From NCBI RefSeq assembly GCF_937919355.1, contig NZ_CALFSA010000216.1, forward strand, positions 1 to 7,766: a DNA stretch of 7,766 bases. Reading direction: 5' to 3'. Source of the stretch: an uncultured Methanofollis sp. GTDB taxonomy: Archaea; Halobacteriota; Methanomicrobia; Methanomicrobiales; Methanofollaceae. Below are positions 1 through 5,855 of the stretch, piece by piece. Position 1 is the first letter of the stretch. Each line of letters begins with the position of its first letter. The position numbers and the translations under genes are program-made. The notes beneath the pieces were generated by a model. It was not told the origin of the DNA. It saw nothing but the letters and a program-made list of their open reading frames with translations, and did not search any database.

Positions 1-2
1 CG

Positions 3-101
3 TCGGTGCGGAAGGGGAATGTCTTCGGCGTCCAGTTCCACCCGGAGAAGAGCGGGGATGTGGGGCTGAGGATCCTCGGGAATTTTATCGGGATGGTGTG
101 A
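3..101 (+). CDS. hisH: HisH C-terminal end (imidazole glycerol phosphate synthase glutaminase subunit), partial
   Basis: Only the last 32 codons are inside the window; the 5' part lies to the left. The readable tail includes NVFGVQFHPEKSGDVGL and ends at a TGA at 99-101. The FHPEKS block is the conserved end of class I glutamine amidotransferase domains; its His and Glu are the second and third members of the Cys-His-Glu triad. In HisH this domain releases ammonia from glutamine for HisF, which makes imidazole glycerol phosphate and AICAR in histidine synthesis. The 'EKSGDVGLRIL.NF' continuation favours HisH over other amidotransferases such as GuaA, PabA or CarA. A terminator hairpin begins within the stop codon, so this looks like the end of its transcription unit. 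Confidence 0.88.
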   Translation, partial: SVRKGNVFGVQFHPEKSGDVGLRILGNFIGMV

Positions 102-125
102 GAGGGAAGACTCTCTGTCTTTTTT
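100..125 (+). terminator. Hairpin/T-tract terminator after hisH
   Basis: GAGAG (100-104) and CTCTC (111-115) form a 5-bp stem around a 6-nt loop. It is followed by TGTCTTTTTT (116-125), a strong T tract. The stem starts inside the hisH stop codon. A longer pyrimidine-rich stretch continues to about 160, which would help archaeal T-rich termination. Confidence 0.65.
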
Positions 126-227
126 CAGTGCACTGTTTGTTCTCTTCTTTTGTTGTTTGCAGGATGTATACTTCAATCTCTGAAAGTCAATAATTGTCCG
201 TCAACTTTCAACTATTTCCGACCCTTC

Positions 228-235
228 TTTATATA
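228..235 (+). promoter_or_regulatory. TATA box for a leaderless DUF3800 transcript
   Basis: TTTATATA matches the archaeal box A consensus closely. Its centre lies about 26-27 nt before the GTG at 258, the usual distance from box A to the transcription start. Transcription would therefore begin at or next to the GTG, giving a leaderless message. No Shine-Dalgarno sequence precedes the GTG, which agrees. This supports the GTG start over upstream in-frame starts. Confidence 0.6.
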
Positions 236-257
236 CAATGACTTCAGATGTTTAATC

Positions 258-899
258 GTGAGGATATATATCGACGAATCCGGCGACCTCGGTTTCAGTC
301 GTCAATCATCCCAATATTTTGTCATCGCTGCCCTCATCCCCCACGATGAACTCAGGATTCAGCGGTGTTTCAAAAAAATACGCCAGAATGTCATGAAAAA
401 AAGCGTGAGAGAAATTCCAGAGTTTAAATTCAATAACTCACTGCCCGAGGTAAAAAACCGAATATTCAAATGTTTTGCAAAGGCGGATCTTGAAATTGCA
501 TATCTCTATCTCAGAAAAGATCAGGTCCCTATGAAACTCTGGGACAAGCATCAGCAGGTGTATAATTCTATGACGTGTTCACTGGTTGCCAGCATCGTGT
601 CCTATTATCATCTCACAACCCCGGTTGAAGTTGTCATTGACAAGTCGCTGTACGGCATTCAGCGGGATCTTTTTGATCATGACCTGCGGGACGGCATACA
701 GAACGGCATCAAACCCTGTGCCCTCTCAGCGGGCCAGATCGGTATCAGGCATGTCGATTCCAGAAGTGACCTCTGTATTCAGGCCGTCGATTTTATTGCT
801 GGAGCCGTCCACGAGCACTGTAGGAACTATGGCGGAGCCTATTATCCAAGTATTGAGGATAAGGTCGTGATAGGATATGACTATCTCAATGATTCATAA
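258..899 (+). CDS. DUF3800 domain protein (RNase H-like fold, probably acquired)
   Basis: The 213-aa product from GTG 258 begins MRIYIDESGDLGF, the usual DUF3800 N-terminus. Family acidic positions are visible: D6/E7 in IDESGD, E55 in PEFKF, D128 in VVIDKS, and D178 in the C-terminal QAVDFIAGA block. These are compatible with a metal-dependent RNase H-like nuclease centre, but DUF3800 activity is not firmly established and no specific function is claimed. The frame is open upstream to a TTG at 150, but that 36-residue extension does not look like the family and precedes the TATA box. Base composition is visibly AT-richer than all neighbours (many ATA, AAA, TAT and TTT codons), suggesting horizontal transfer. 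It stands alone between the hisH terminator and a repeat-bearing spacer. DUF3800 genes often occur in accessory or defence regions. Confidence 0.85.
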   Translation: MRIYIDESGDLGFSRQSSQYFVIAALIPHDELRIQRCFKKIRQNVMKKSVREIPEFKFNNSLPEVKNRIFKCFAKADLEIAYLYLRKDQVPMKLWDKHQQVYNSMTCSLVASIVSYYHLTTPVEVVIDKSLYGIQRDLFDHDLRDGIQNGIKPCALSAGQIGIRHVDSRSDLCIQAVDFIAGAVHEHCRNYGGAYYPSIEDKVVIGYDYLNDS

Positions 900-1299
900 A
901 AGGAGCGGTGAACCCTTCCCTACTTCGTCCCACCCACCTTACGGTGGCCTCATCCTTTTCGGGAAGGACTTACTCACTGCATAAATACATACATACAATC
1001 CTATTATATACTTTTCCCTTCAGCACGACCGGTTCACCTGGAGGGCACCCGCGGAGATCTTCAGCTCACCGGGAGACAGGAGGAGGGGGTAAGAGGCTTG
1101 AAGGGATGCCGCCGGCACCCGTGCTCCGCTCACCCCAACATTCCCCCACCCGACACCTCTCGGTGCCTTCTCGAAGATCTATGAGATCTCTCATGCTCGC
1201 TGTCGCTCGCACACCCCTCTGAGGCAGTGATTACGATAGGAGAGCGTCAGGAGGTTGGACTGGTATCTGGCGATCACTCCCGCCATCATATCACACATC
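900..1299. other. Gene-poor spacer with inverted repeats; no supported gene
   Basis: About 400 bp lies between the DUF3800 stop and the terminator of the opposing regulator gene. It contains the nested inverted repeat at 914-967, a threefold TACA tandem (986-997), and a TATA-like TTATATA at 1004-1010. It also contains an 8-bp inverted pair GGTGAACC (907-914)/GGTTCACC (1031-1038) and a second one AGATCTTC (1055-1062)/GAAGATCT (1173-1180). AGATCT recurs at 1184-1189. Reading frames are open on both strands (+ 908-1222; - 1194-1066, 42 codons), but both give low-complexity Pro/Arg/Ser-rich products without a recognisable family. No tRNA arm or rRNA segment was seen. It may be a decayed element, a dispersed repeat, or a non-coding RNA locus. 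Confidence 0.5.
914..967. repeat. Nested inverted repeat downstream of the DUF3800 gene
   Basis: An outer pair CCTTCCC (914-920) and GGGAAGG (961-967) encloses an inner hairpin CCACC (934-938), loop TTAC, GGTGG (943-947). The inner hairpin is followed by a modest CATCCTTTTC stretch, so it could help end the DUF3800 transcript, but the T tract is weak. It could also be part of a small mobile or repeat element. Confidence 0.4.
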
Positions 1300-1330
1300 A
1301 AAAAAGAAATGAAGGATAATTCGATCCTTC
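1300..1330 (-). terminator. Terminator of the alaS-regulator unit
   Basis: On the - strand, GAAGGAT (1330-1324) pairs with ATCCTTC (1317-1311) around a 6-nt loop. It is followed by ATTTCTTTTTT (1310-1300). The stem overlaps the regulator's stop codon (1331-1329). A 7-bp stem with a T tract is a convincing end for the leftward unit. Confidence 0.7.
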
Positions 1331-1934
1331 ACGCCCTGTCCTTTCTCCGCCGATAGTAGGTGAAATACAGATACACCTCATAAACGAGGAGAGTCAGCAG
1401 CACCGTGCTCCCGCCGAGGAAGAAGGCGATGACCGAAGTGTCGACACCGGCGAGGAACCCCTCCCCTCCCTGATCGGGTGCGGCCTTGAGGGGGGCCACG
1501 TCGTCGTACCCCATCAGTCGCGGCGTCGCATCGGGCGCCGGCGGCATGAACATCGGCATCACCACCGCCGCAATGACCGTCGCGAAGACGATGACCCCGA
1601 AGAGGGAGGCGTACTTCAGGAGGATAGACCTGATGTCCTTCACCTGGGGGGAGACGATGACAAGGGTGTTGGCGAGGCCGTAGACCTTCATTTCACGCCC
1701 CTTCGCGCTCCACTTCGTCTTCACGACCTCGATCAGGCCCGCGTCGACAAGGTTCTCGATATGGTATTTGAGGGTGGTGATGGGGATGGCGAGGCGGTCT
1801 GCGATCTCGGCGGCACTCCGCGGCCCCTCCTTCAGGTCGGAGAGGACGTCGTTCGCCGTCTGGCTCGCCATCGCCTTCGCGATCTTCTTCGCCCGCTCGT
1901 CGCCGGGCTCCAGCACCACAACCTCTTCAGTCAT
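1329..1934 (-). CDS. Membrane-anchored winged-helix (ArsR-like) transcriptional regulator
   Basis: This 201-aa protein has an N-terminal winged helix at about residues 15-90. SAAEIADRLAIPITTLKYHI contains the helix-turn-helix, with the recognition helix near 51-64, and LIEVVKTKWSAKGREMKVYGL forms the wing. Two hydrophobic segments follow: about 107-130 (LLKYASLFGVIVFATVIAAVV) is TM1 and about 166-192 is TM2. They flank a Pro-rich loop (131-165), and the tail YYRRRKDRA is basic. Positive residues before TM1 and after TM2 place both ends in the cytoplasm, leaving the loop outside. The ATG lies 2 bp after the alaS stop with no clear ribosome site of its own, so translation is probably coupled to alaS. 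Membrane-bound ArsR/HTH proteins are common in methanogens, but targets are mostly unknown. The ligand and target genes cannot be read here; stress or envelope sensing is only a guess. Confidence 0.82.
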   Translation of the reverse strand: MTEEVVVLEPGDERAKKIAKAMASQTANDVLSDLKEGPRSAAEIADRLAIPITTLKYHIENLVDAGLIEVVKTKWSAKGREMKVYGLANTLVIVSPQVKDIRSILLKYASLFGVIVFATVIAAVVMPMFMPPAPDATPRLMGYDDVAPLKAAPDQGGEGFLAGVDTSVIAFFLGGSTVLLTLLVYEVYLYFTYYRRRKDRA

Positions 1935-1936
1935 AT

Positions 1937-4678
1937 TCAGATGTGCAGTTTCGCTTCGATGAGGGACCGGCCGAGGGCAAGGGCCTCGCCGATCTTCCCG
2001 GCCTCAGGACCGCCGCCCTGGGCGATCTCGGGCTTGCCCCCGCCCTTGCCGCCGAGGGCCGCACAGACATCCCTGATGACCTCGATTGCATTCAGTTCAG
2101 GGACCGGGGACGCCATCACGGCATGCGCACGGTCGTTCCCGCCGACAAGGAGGGCGATCTCCCCGCTCTCTGCAAGCCTTGACGCCAGCGCCACCAGTTC
2201 CTGCGGGGGAAGGTCGACCTGCTTCACCACGACGCGGTGGCCGGCAACCTCCTCCGCCTCAAGCTGCTGCGCCTCCAGGTCCACGACCTTCTGCTGCAAC
2301 CTCTCGATATCCTTCCTCTGCTCCTTCCACTCGGTGAAGAAGCGGGTCACGCTGCCCGGCAGGTTCTCCTGCTGGACGCTGAGGGTCTCGGCCGACTCGG
2401 TCAGGAGGTCCTTCACGTGCTGCATCGCATAGATCGCTGCAATGCCTGCGGAGAACTCCAGCCTCTCGATACCGTCCTGGATATGCTCGACCCGCAGGAT
2501 CGCGATCGGACCCACTTCGCCGGTGGAACGGCAGTGCGTACCTGCACAGGCCTCCACGTCCCCGGCCACCTGGACGACCCTGATATCCTTGCCCGGCGGG
2601 ACGCCGCCCTGGTACAGGCCGAAGCCGTACTTCTGCTCGGCACGTGTCCTGTCCTCCCAGGAGATGTAGACAGGGGCGTTTTCCATCACGATCTGGTTTG
2701 CGCAGACCTCGATCCTCTTCAGTTCCTCGGGCGTGATATGCTTGAAGTGCCTGATATCGACCCGGGAAGTCTCGCTCCCTTTCTGGGCGCCGGCCTGGTG
2801 TATATGTGCGCCGAGAACTTCCTGCGCTGCGTGGAGGATGATATGCGTTGCCGTGTGGTGGCGCATCAGTGACCAGCGCCTCTCCTCGTCGAGGATCCCC
2901 TTGACGCGGTTGCCGCGCTTGAGGGTGCCGCCCTTCACCTTGTGGAGGATCACCTCGCCGAGTTTGATCACTTCTTCCACCCGCACCATGCTCTCCGTTG
3001 TAACGAGGGTGCCGGTGTCGAAGGGCTGACCGCCGCCCTCAGGATAGAAGAGGGTCTGGTCGAGGACCGCATAGCCGTCGAAGTAGTCGAGGACCATCGC
3101 CTCGAACTCGACATCGGCGGGCTGCTCGTAGTAGAGTTTCTTGGTGGCAGGGAGACCGGCGACGCGCTCGCGGTACTTCGCCAGCGGGTCGACCTCTTTC
3201 TCCACATGGTTCTCGGAGTGGAGGTCGGCGATCTGGGAGTAGAAGTTGTCCGGGATCTCGACGACCGCTCCTTCCTGTGCGGCGATCTCCTTCACCATCT
3301 CAGGCGGGATGCCGTGCGAGTCGTACAGGGTGACGACCTCCTGCAGGGGGATCCTCTCGCTCTTCTTCTTGTAGGTGCGGGCGATCCTCTGGACAATGCG
3401 AGAGCCGCGGGCAAGGGTCGCCGCATACTTCTCCACCTCACGGTCCAGGATCTCGCGGACGACCTTGACGTCCTGCTGGAAGGCGTCAAGCCCGACGATC
3501 TTCATCTGCATCTCGACGAGGTCGGCGAGGCTCTCCTTGAGGTTGAGGTCGGCCATCATCCTGAGGGTGCGGCGGATCACGAGCCTCGCAAGGTAGCCCT
3601 CACGGACATTCGAGGGGACGACACAGTCGCCGAGCATGTAGGCGAGGCAGCGGGTGTGGTCGGCGATCGCGTAGATCTTTTCGATCGGCGTGATCATCTT
3701 GTCCAGTTTTTCCAGGGGGACGTCGATCGTTGCGGCGACCTTCTTTCTCAGCTGGTAGAGGTTCGGGCCGCTGATGTCCATCAACCCGGCAAACTTTGCA
3801 TTGAGGCCGAGGATCTTCGTGAACTCCTTGTTGTCGAGGAGGTGTTCGAGGCCTGCCGCCTGCATCAGGTGGCTCACCATCTCCGGGAAGACGGCGTCGT
3901 ATACGGTCGGCGACCCCTTCGACGCCCAGGTGATCCTCTCAAGGCCGTAGCCCGTGTCCACGATCCGCATCTTCATCGGGTAATAGGGCTCGCCGTTCAG
4001 GATGACCGGTTCCTGGTCATTTTTCTCCCGCGTCAGGCTCATGAAGACGAGGGTCGCGACTTCGAGGCCGCCGATGAGCACCTCAACGGAGGCGCCGGCA
4101 TTGCCGCCGCCGATCCAGGGGTTTTCCTTGTAGGTGACCTTCTTCAGGTCGGCACCGATCGATGCGAGGAACTGGTCGCAGAACTCGACCGCCCTGTCCT
4201 TCCAGTAGATGTCCTCACTCGGCGAGTTGAAGGCGTGGTGCGCCATCATCTCGAAGAGGGTCAGGTGCCTGCCAGACCTGCCGACAGAGTCAAGGTCATT
4301 GAGCCTGATGCAGGGCTGAGAGATCACCAGCGGGTTTGCCGGAGGGGGTACAAGGCCGCTCGTCACGAAGGGCTGGAAATCTGCGATCGAGGCGATGGTC
4401 AGGTAGATGTCGTCACGCCAGCGGGCGACGACAGGGTAGCGCTCGATACGCGTGTGGCCGTGCCGCTCGAAAAATGAAAGGAATGCTTCCCTCATTTCGT
4501 CCAGGGAATGCGCCTGAAACACGGGGTTGCCGATAAACGCGTATGGTTCGCAGGGTGCGTCCCCGCAGGTCTCCCGGGACGGGTCTCTGGTCCAGAACGC
4601 CGACCCGCACTTCGTACATATCTTCCGTACGAAGCCCTGGGATTTAAAATATTCAAGCTGATACTCTTCTTCGAGCAT
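1937..4678 (-). CDS. alaS: Alanyl-tRNA synthetase, archaeal type
   Basis: This 913-aa class II enzyme attaches alanine to tRNA-Ala and clears mischarged Ser/Gly-tRNA-Ala. Its length and layout are those of archaeal AlaRS. The N-terminal archaeal zinc-binding extension has C21, C24, C38 and C43. The catalytic core follows, with the motif 2 region around 136-150 (HLTLFEMMAHHAFN) and motif 3 GYGLERI (243-249). Next come the tRNA-recognition domain and a linker barrel with FYPEGGGQPF (544-553). The editing domain carries zinc-type ligands H608-x3-H612 (HTATH) and C711-x3-H715 (CAGTH). A coiled coil spans about 783-810, and the C-Ala domain has glycine-rich LGGKGGG (875-881). All hallmark residues seem intact. 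Upstream is a 60-bp AT-rich gap, suggesting its own promoter. The winged-helix gene follows 2 bp after the stop, so the two form one unit. Confidence 0.97.
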   Translation of the reverse strand: MLEEEYQLEYFKSQGFVRKICTKCGSAFWTRDPSRETCGDAPCEPYAFIGNPVFQAHSLDEMREAFLSFFERHGHTRIERYPVVARWRDDIYLTIASIADFQPFVTSGLVPPPANPLVISQPCIRLNDLDSVGRSGRHLTLFEMMAHHAFNSPSEDIYWKDRAVEFCDQFLASIGADLKKVTYKENPWIGGGNAGASVEVLIGGLEVATLVFMSLTREKNDQEPVILNGEPYYPMKMRIVDTGYGLERITWASKGSPTVYDAVFPEMVSHLMQAAGLEHLLDNKEFTKILGLNAKFAGLMDISGPNLYQLRKKVAATIDVPLEKLDKMITPIEKIYAIADHTRCLAYMLGDCVVPSNVREGYLARLVIRRTLRMMADLNLKESLADLVEMQMKIVGLDAFQQDVKVVREILDREVEKYAATLARGSRIVQRIARTYKKKSERIPLQEVVTLYDSHGIPPEMVKEIAAQEGAVVEIPDNFYSQIADLHSENHVEKEVDPLAKYRERVAGLPATKKLYYEQPADVEFEAMVLDYFDGYAVLDQTLFYPEGGGQPFDTGTLVTTESMVRVEEVIKLGEVILHKVKGGTLKRGNRVKGILDEERRWSLMRHHTATHIILHAAQEVLGAHIHQAGAQKGSETSRVDIRHFKHITPEELKRIEVCANQIVMENAPVYISWEDRTRAEQKYGFGLYQGGVPPGKDIRVVQVAGDVEACAGTHCRSTGEVGPIAILRVEHIQDGIERLEFSAGIAAIYAMQHVKDLLTESAETLSVQQENLPGSVTRFFTEWKEQRKDIERLQQKVVDLEAQQLEAEEVAGHRVVVKQVDLPPQELVALASRLAESGEIALLVGGNDRAHAVMASPVPELNAIEVIRDVCAALGGKGGGKPEIAQGGGPEAGKIGEALALGRSLIEAKLHI

Positions 4679-4738
4679 TCAAAACCACGTCTTATTAATC
4701 TATTATTCGTTAATGGTTGATTATATTGTTTATCGTGC
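4679..4738 (-). promoter_or_regulatory. AT-rich promoter region for alaS
   Basis: The gap between the SWIM gene stop and the alaS ATG is strongly AT-rich, unlike the overlapping junctions on either side. Two TATA-like candidates are readable on the - strand: AATATAAT (4727-4720), which would give a leader of about 20 nt, and a TAATAGATTA stretch (4708-4699), which would give a start at or near the ATG. No good Shine-Dalgarno precedes the ATG. The imperfect symmetry ATTAA-N11-TTAAT (about 4694-4714) could be an operator or simply AT-rich chance. Confidence 0.45.
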
Positions 4739-5062
4739 TTACCTGATCATCTTCCAGCGGTCGATGTACCAGCCTTTTTTTTCCTGATACAACTCCGCCG
4801 CCAGGGCAATCTGCACGGCAAGGATGTGCCAGCAGCACCGCCCCCGGTAGATGAAGTCCCTGCAGGTGCAGAAGTCGTCCTCGACGATGTACTCGTCTGA
4901 AGAACCGGTGACGACGAAGAAGTCGTCGTACTTCCGCACCAGGCCGCTGTCGACGGCTGCAAGCGCCTTTTTTCCCCGGTCCCCGTATGAACGGCAGATC
5001 CTCTCCCTGACCGGCGGTGTCAGGCCGCCGGCGTCCCTGACCTCGTCCCTGATCTCTGTCAT
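4739..5062 (-). CDS. Small SWIM zinc-finger protein
   Basis: This 107-aa protein carries a SWIM motif, CxCx(n)CxH, read as C65-T-C67 in DFCTCRDFIYRGRCCWHILA with C77-W-H79. C76 adds an extra cysteine beside the motif. SWIM domains bind one zinc ion and usually mediate DNA or protein contact; many archaea have short stand-alone copies of unknown function. The region before it (residues 10-60: a predicted helical start, then KYDDFFVVTGSSDEYIVEDDF, probably beta strands) is typical of such short SWIM proteins. The ATG overlaps the nif3-like stop as ATGA, so translation is probably coupled and the two may act together, which is inference. No ribosome site of its own is visible. The TAA lies in the AT-rich alaS promoter region. 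Confidence 0.82.
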   Translation of the reverse strand: MTEIRDEVRDAGGLTPPVRERICRSYGDRGKKALAAVDSGLVRKYDDFFVVTGSSDEYIVEDDFCTCRDFIYRGRCCWHILAVQIALAAELYQEKKGWYIDRWKMIR

Positions 5063-5772
5063 GGGATGGTCGTGACCGTCGGTCTGTCGTCAATGTACTG
5101 CCAGCCTTCCCTCTCCGCGAGCGCCTGCATCCCCGGTGCCTCCAGGGCATAGTGTGTCGACTCGATGCAGGGGATCGGCGACGAACGCGCCACGTGGTGT
5201 TTCAGTTCTGCCGAGAGAAACGCCTCTGCGCCGAGGCTTACGGCCTCCTCAATGAGGGCCGGGTCAAAGCCGCTCCCCCCGACGACCGCAAGGGTGGCGG
5301 GGTTGCGGGCGGCGCCGTACACCCTGACATTCCCGCCGATGCGGGCGGCCATCTCCCTGAGGGTGCAGGTGCACCTGCCGATGCGTCCAAGAGACATGGG
5401 CCGCACGTCCTCAAGGCCGAGGATGCGGGCGAGGGTGTCGTTCACCCCGCCATCGGCACGGTCGAAGTTGGTGTGCATCACATAGAGGCCGACGCCGTGT
5501 GCCAGCAGGGGCCGCAGGACGGCGGCGGTCGTGCCGCGGACGGCGTTCACCGCGTCCCAGATGGGAGTGTGGTGGACGACGAGCATGCCCGCACCGGCGC
5601 GGGCGGCGGCCTCGGCCACCGCGGGTGTGGCATCGAGGGCGCAGCAGACTGTCCCGACGTCCTTCCTCCCCTCGACGATGAGGCCGATCCGCCCTTCGTC
5701 GAACTCTTCAGCAAGTTCCGGCGGCGCGATTCTTTCCAGGTGCGCAACCAGGTCTGCACTATCCATACACAC
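5059..5772 (-). CDS. Nif3-like dinuclear metal centre protein (DUF34/YbgI family)
   Basis: This 237-aa protein contains the family's metal-ligand set. VVHHTPIW gives H67 and H68, MHTNFDRADGGVN gives D104, and STHYALEAPGM gives H207 and E211. These correspond to the five ligands known from YbgI-type structures. The LSAELKHH block (186-193) is also typical. Members form toroidal hexamers; a GTP cyclohydrolase I type 2 label is often transferred to them, but the cellular role is unsettled and is not claimed. Length is that of the short form without the inserted PII-like domain. Two starts are possible: GTG at 5772 has GGAGG (5784-5780) 7 nt upstream, whereas ATG at 5766 would have 13 nt spacing, so GTG is preferred. 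It leads the leftward group and overlaps the SWIM gene by 4 nt. Confidence 0.9.
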   Translation of the reverse strand: MCMDSADLVAHLERIAPPELAEEFDEGRIGLIVEGRKDVGTVCCALDATPAVAEAAARAGAGMLVVHHTPIWDAVNAVRGTTAAVLRPLLAHGVGLYVMHTNFDRADGGVNDTLARILGLEDVRPMSLGRIGRCTCTLREMAARIGGNVRVYGAARNPATLAVVGGSGFDPALIEEAVSLGAEAFLSAELKHHVARSSPIPCIESTHYALEAPGMQALAEREGWQYIDDRPTVTTIP

Positions 5773-5779
5773 AGATCAG

Positions 5780-5784
5780 CCTCC
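5780..5784 (-). promoter_or_regulatory. Shine-Dalgarno site deciding the nif3-like start
   Basis: GGAGG on the - strand sits 7 nt before GTG 5772 and 13 nt before ATG 5766. The spacing favours the GTG. It also implies a leadered transcript, in contrast to the apparently leaderless gene on the other side of this promoter region. Confidence 0.6.
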
Positions 5785-5827
5785 GTCGTAATCAAGGCAC
5801 TTATTACTGGGGATAATAAGAAAGACC

Positions 5828-5836
5828 TATAAATAT
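5828..5836. promoter_or_regulatory. TATA box, possibly shared by divergent transcripts
   Basis: TATAAATAT reads as a good archaeal box A on the + strand and ATATTTATA on the - strand. For the + strand its distance to ATG 5856 is about 24-28 nt, predicting transcription from the start codon itself; GAAAG just upstream (5819-5825 area) is BRE-like. For the - strand it would start transcription near 5806, giving a leader of roughly 34 nt that includes the GGAGG. A second AT-rich candidate for the - strand lies at about 5812-5822. Confidence 0.6.
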
Positions 5837-5855
5837 GCAGATTTAACATGGAGAT

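Noticed and set aside
150..257. N-terminal extension of the DUF3800 protein from TTG
   Set aside because: The extension lies upstream of and across the TATA box, lacks family similarity, and the GTG at 258 gives the normal DUF3800 N-terminus.
1066..1194. 42-codon - strand frame with Cys and Trp residues (RCRVGECWGE)
   Set aside because: No ribosome site or promoter supports it; it overlaps another open frame and may be a translated piece of a dispersed repeat.
908..1222. 104-codon + strand frame from GTG just after the DUF3800 gene
   Set aside because: The AGGAG is only 2 nt from the GTG, the product is low-complexity (Ser, Arg, Pro, His) with no recognisable family, and it runs through hairpins and a TATA-like box.
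1223..1299. Possible tRNA or structured RNA gene near GTGATTACG...CGATCAC
   Set aside because: No T-arm consensus, no cloverleaf and no anticodon arm can be drawn; the short complementary segments are likely chance.
2942..4477. 511-codon + strand open frame opposite alaS
   Set aside because: It is rich in Asp, Val, Leu, Arg and His, as expected antisense to a GC-rich gene; alaS is intact and unmistakable on the other strand.
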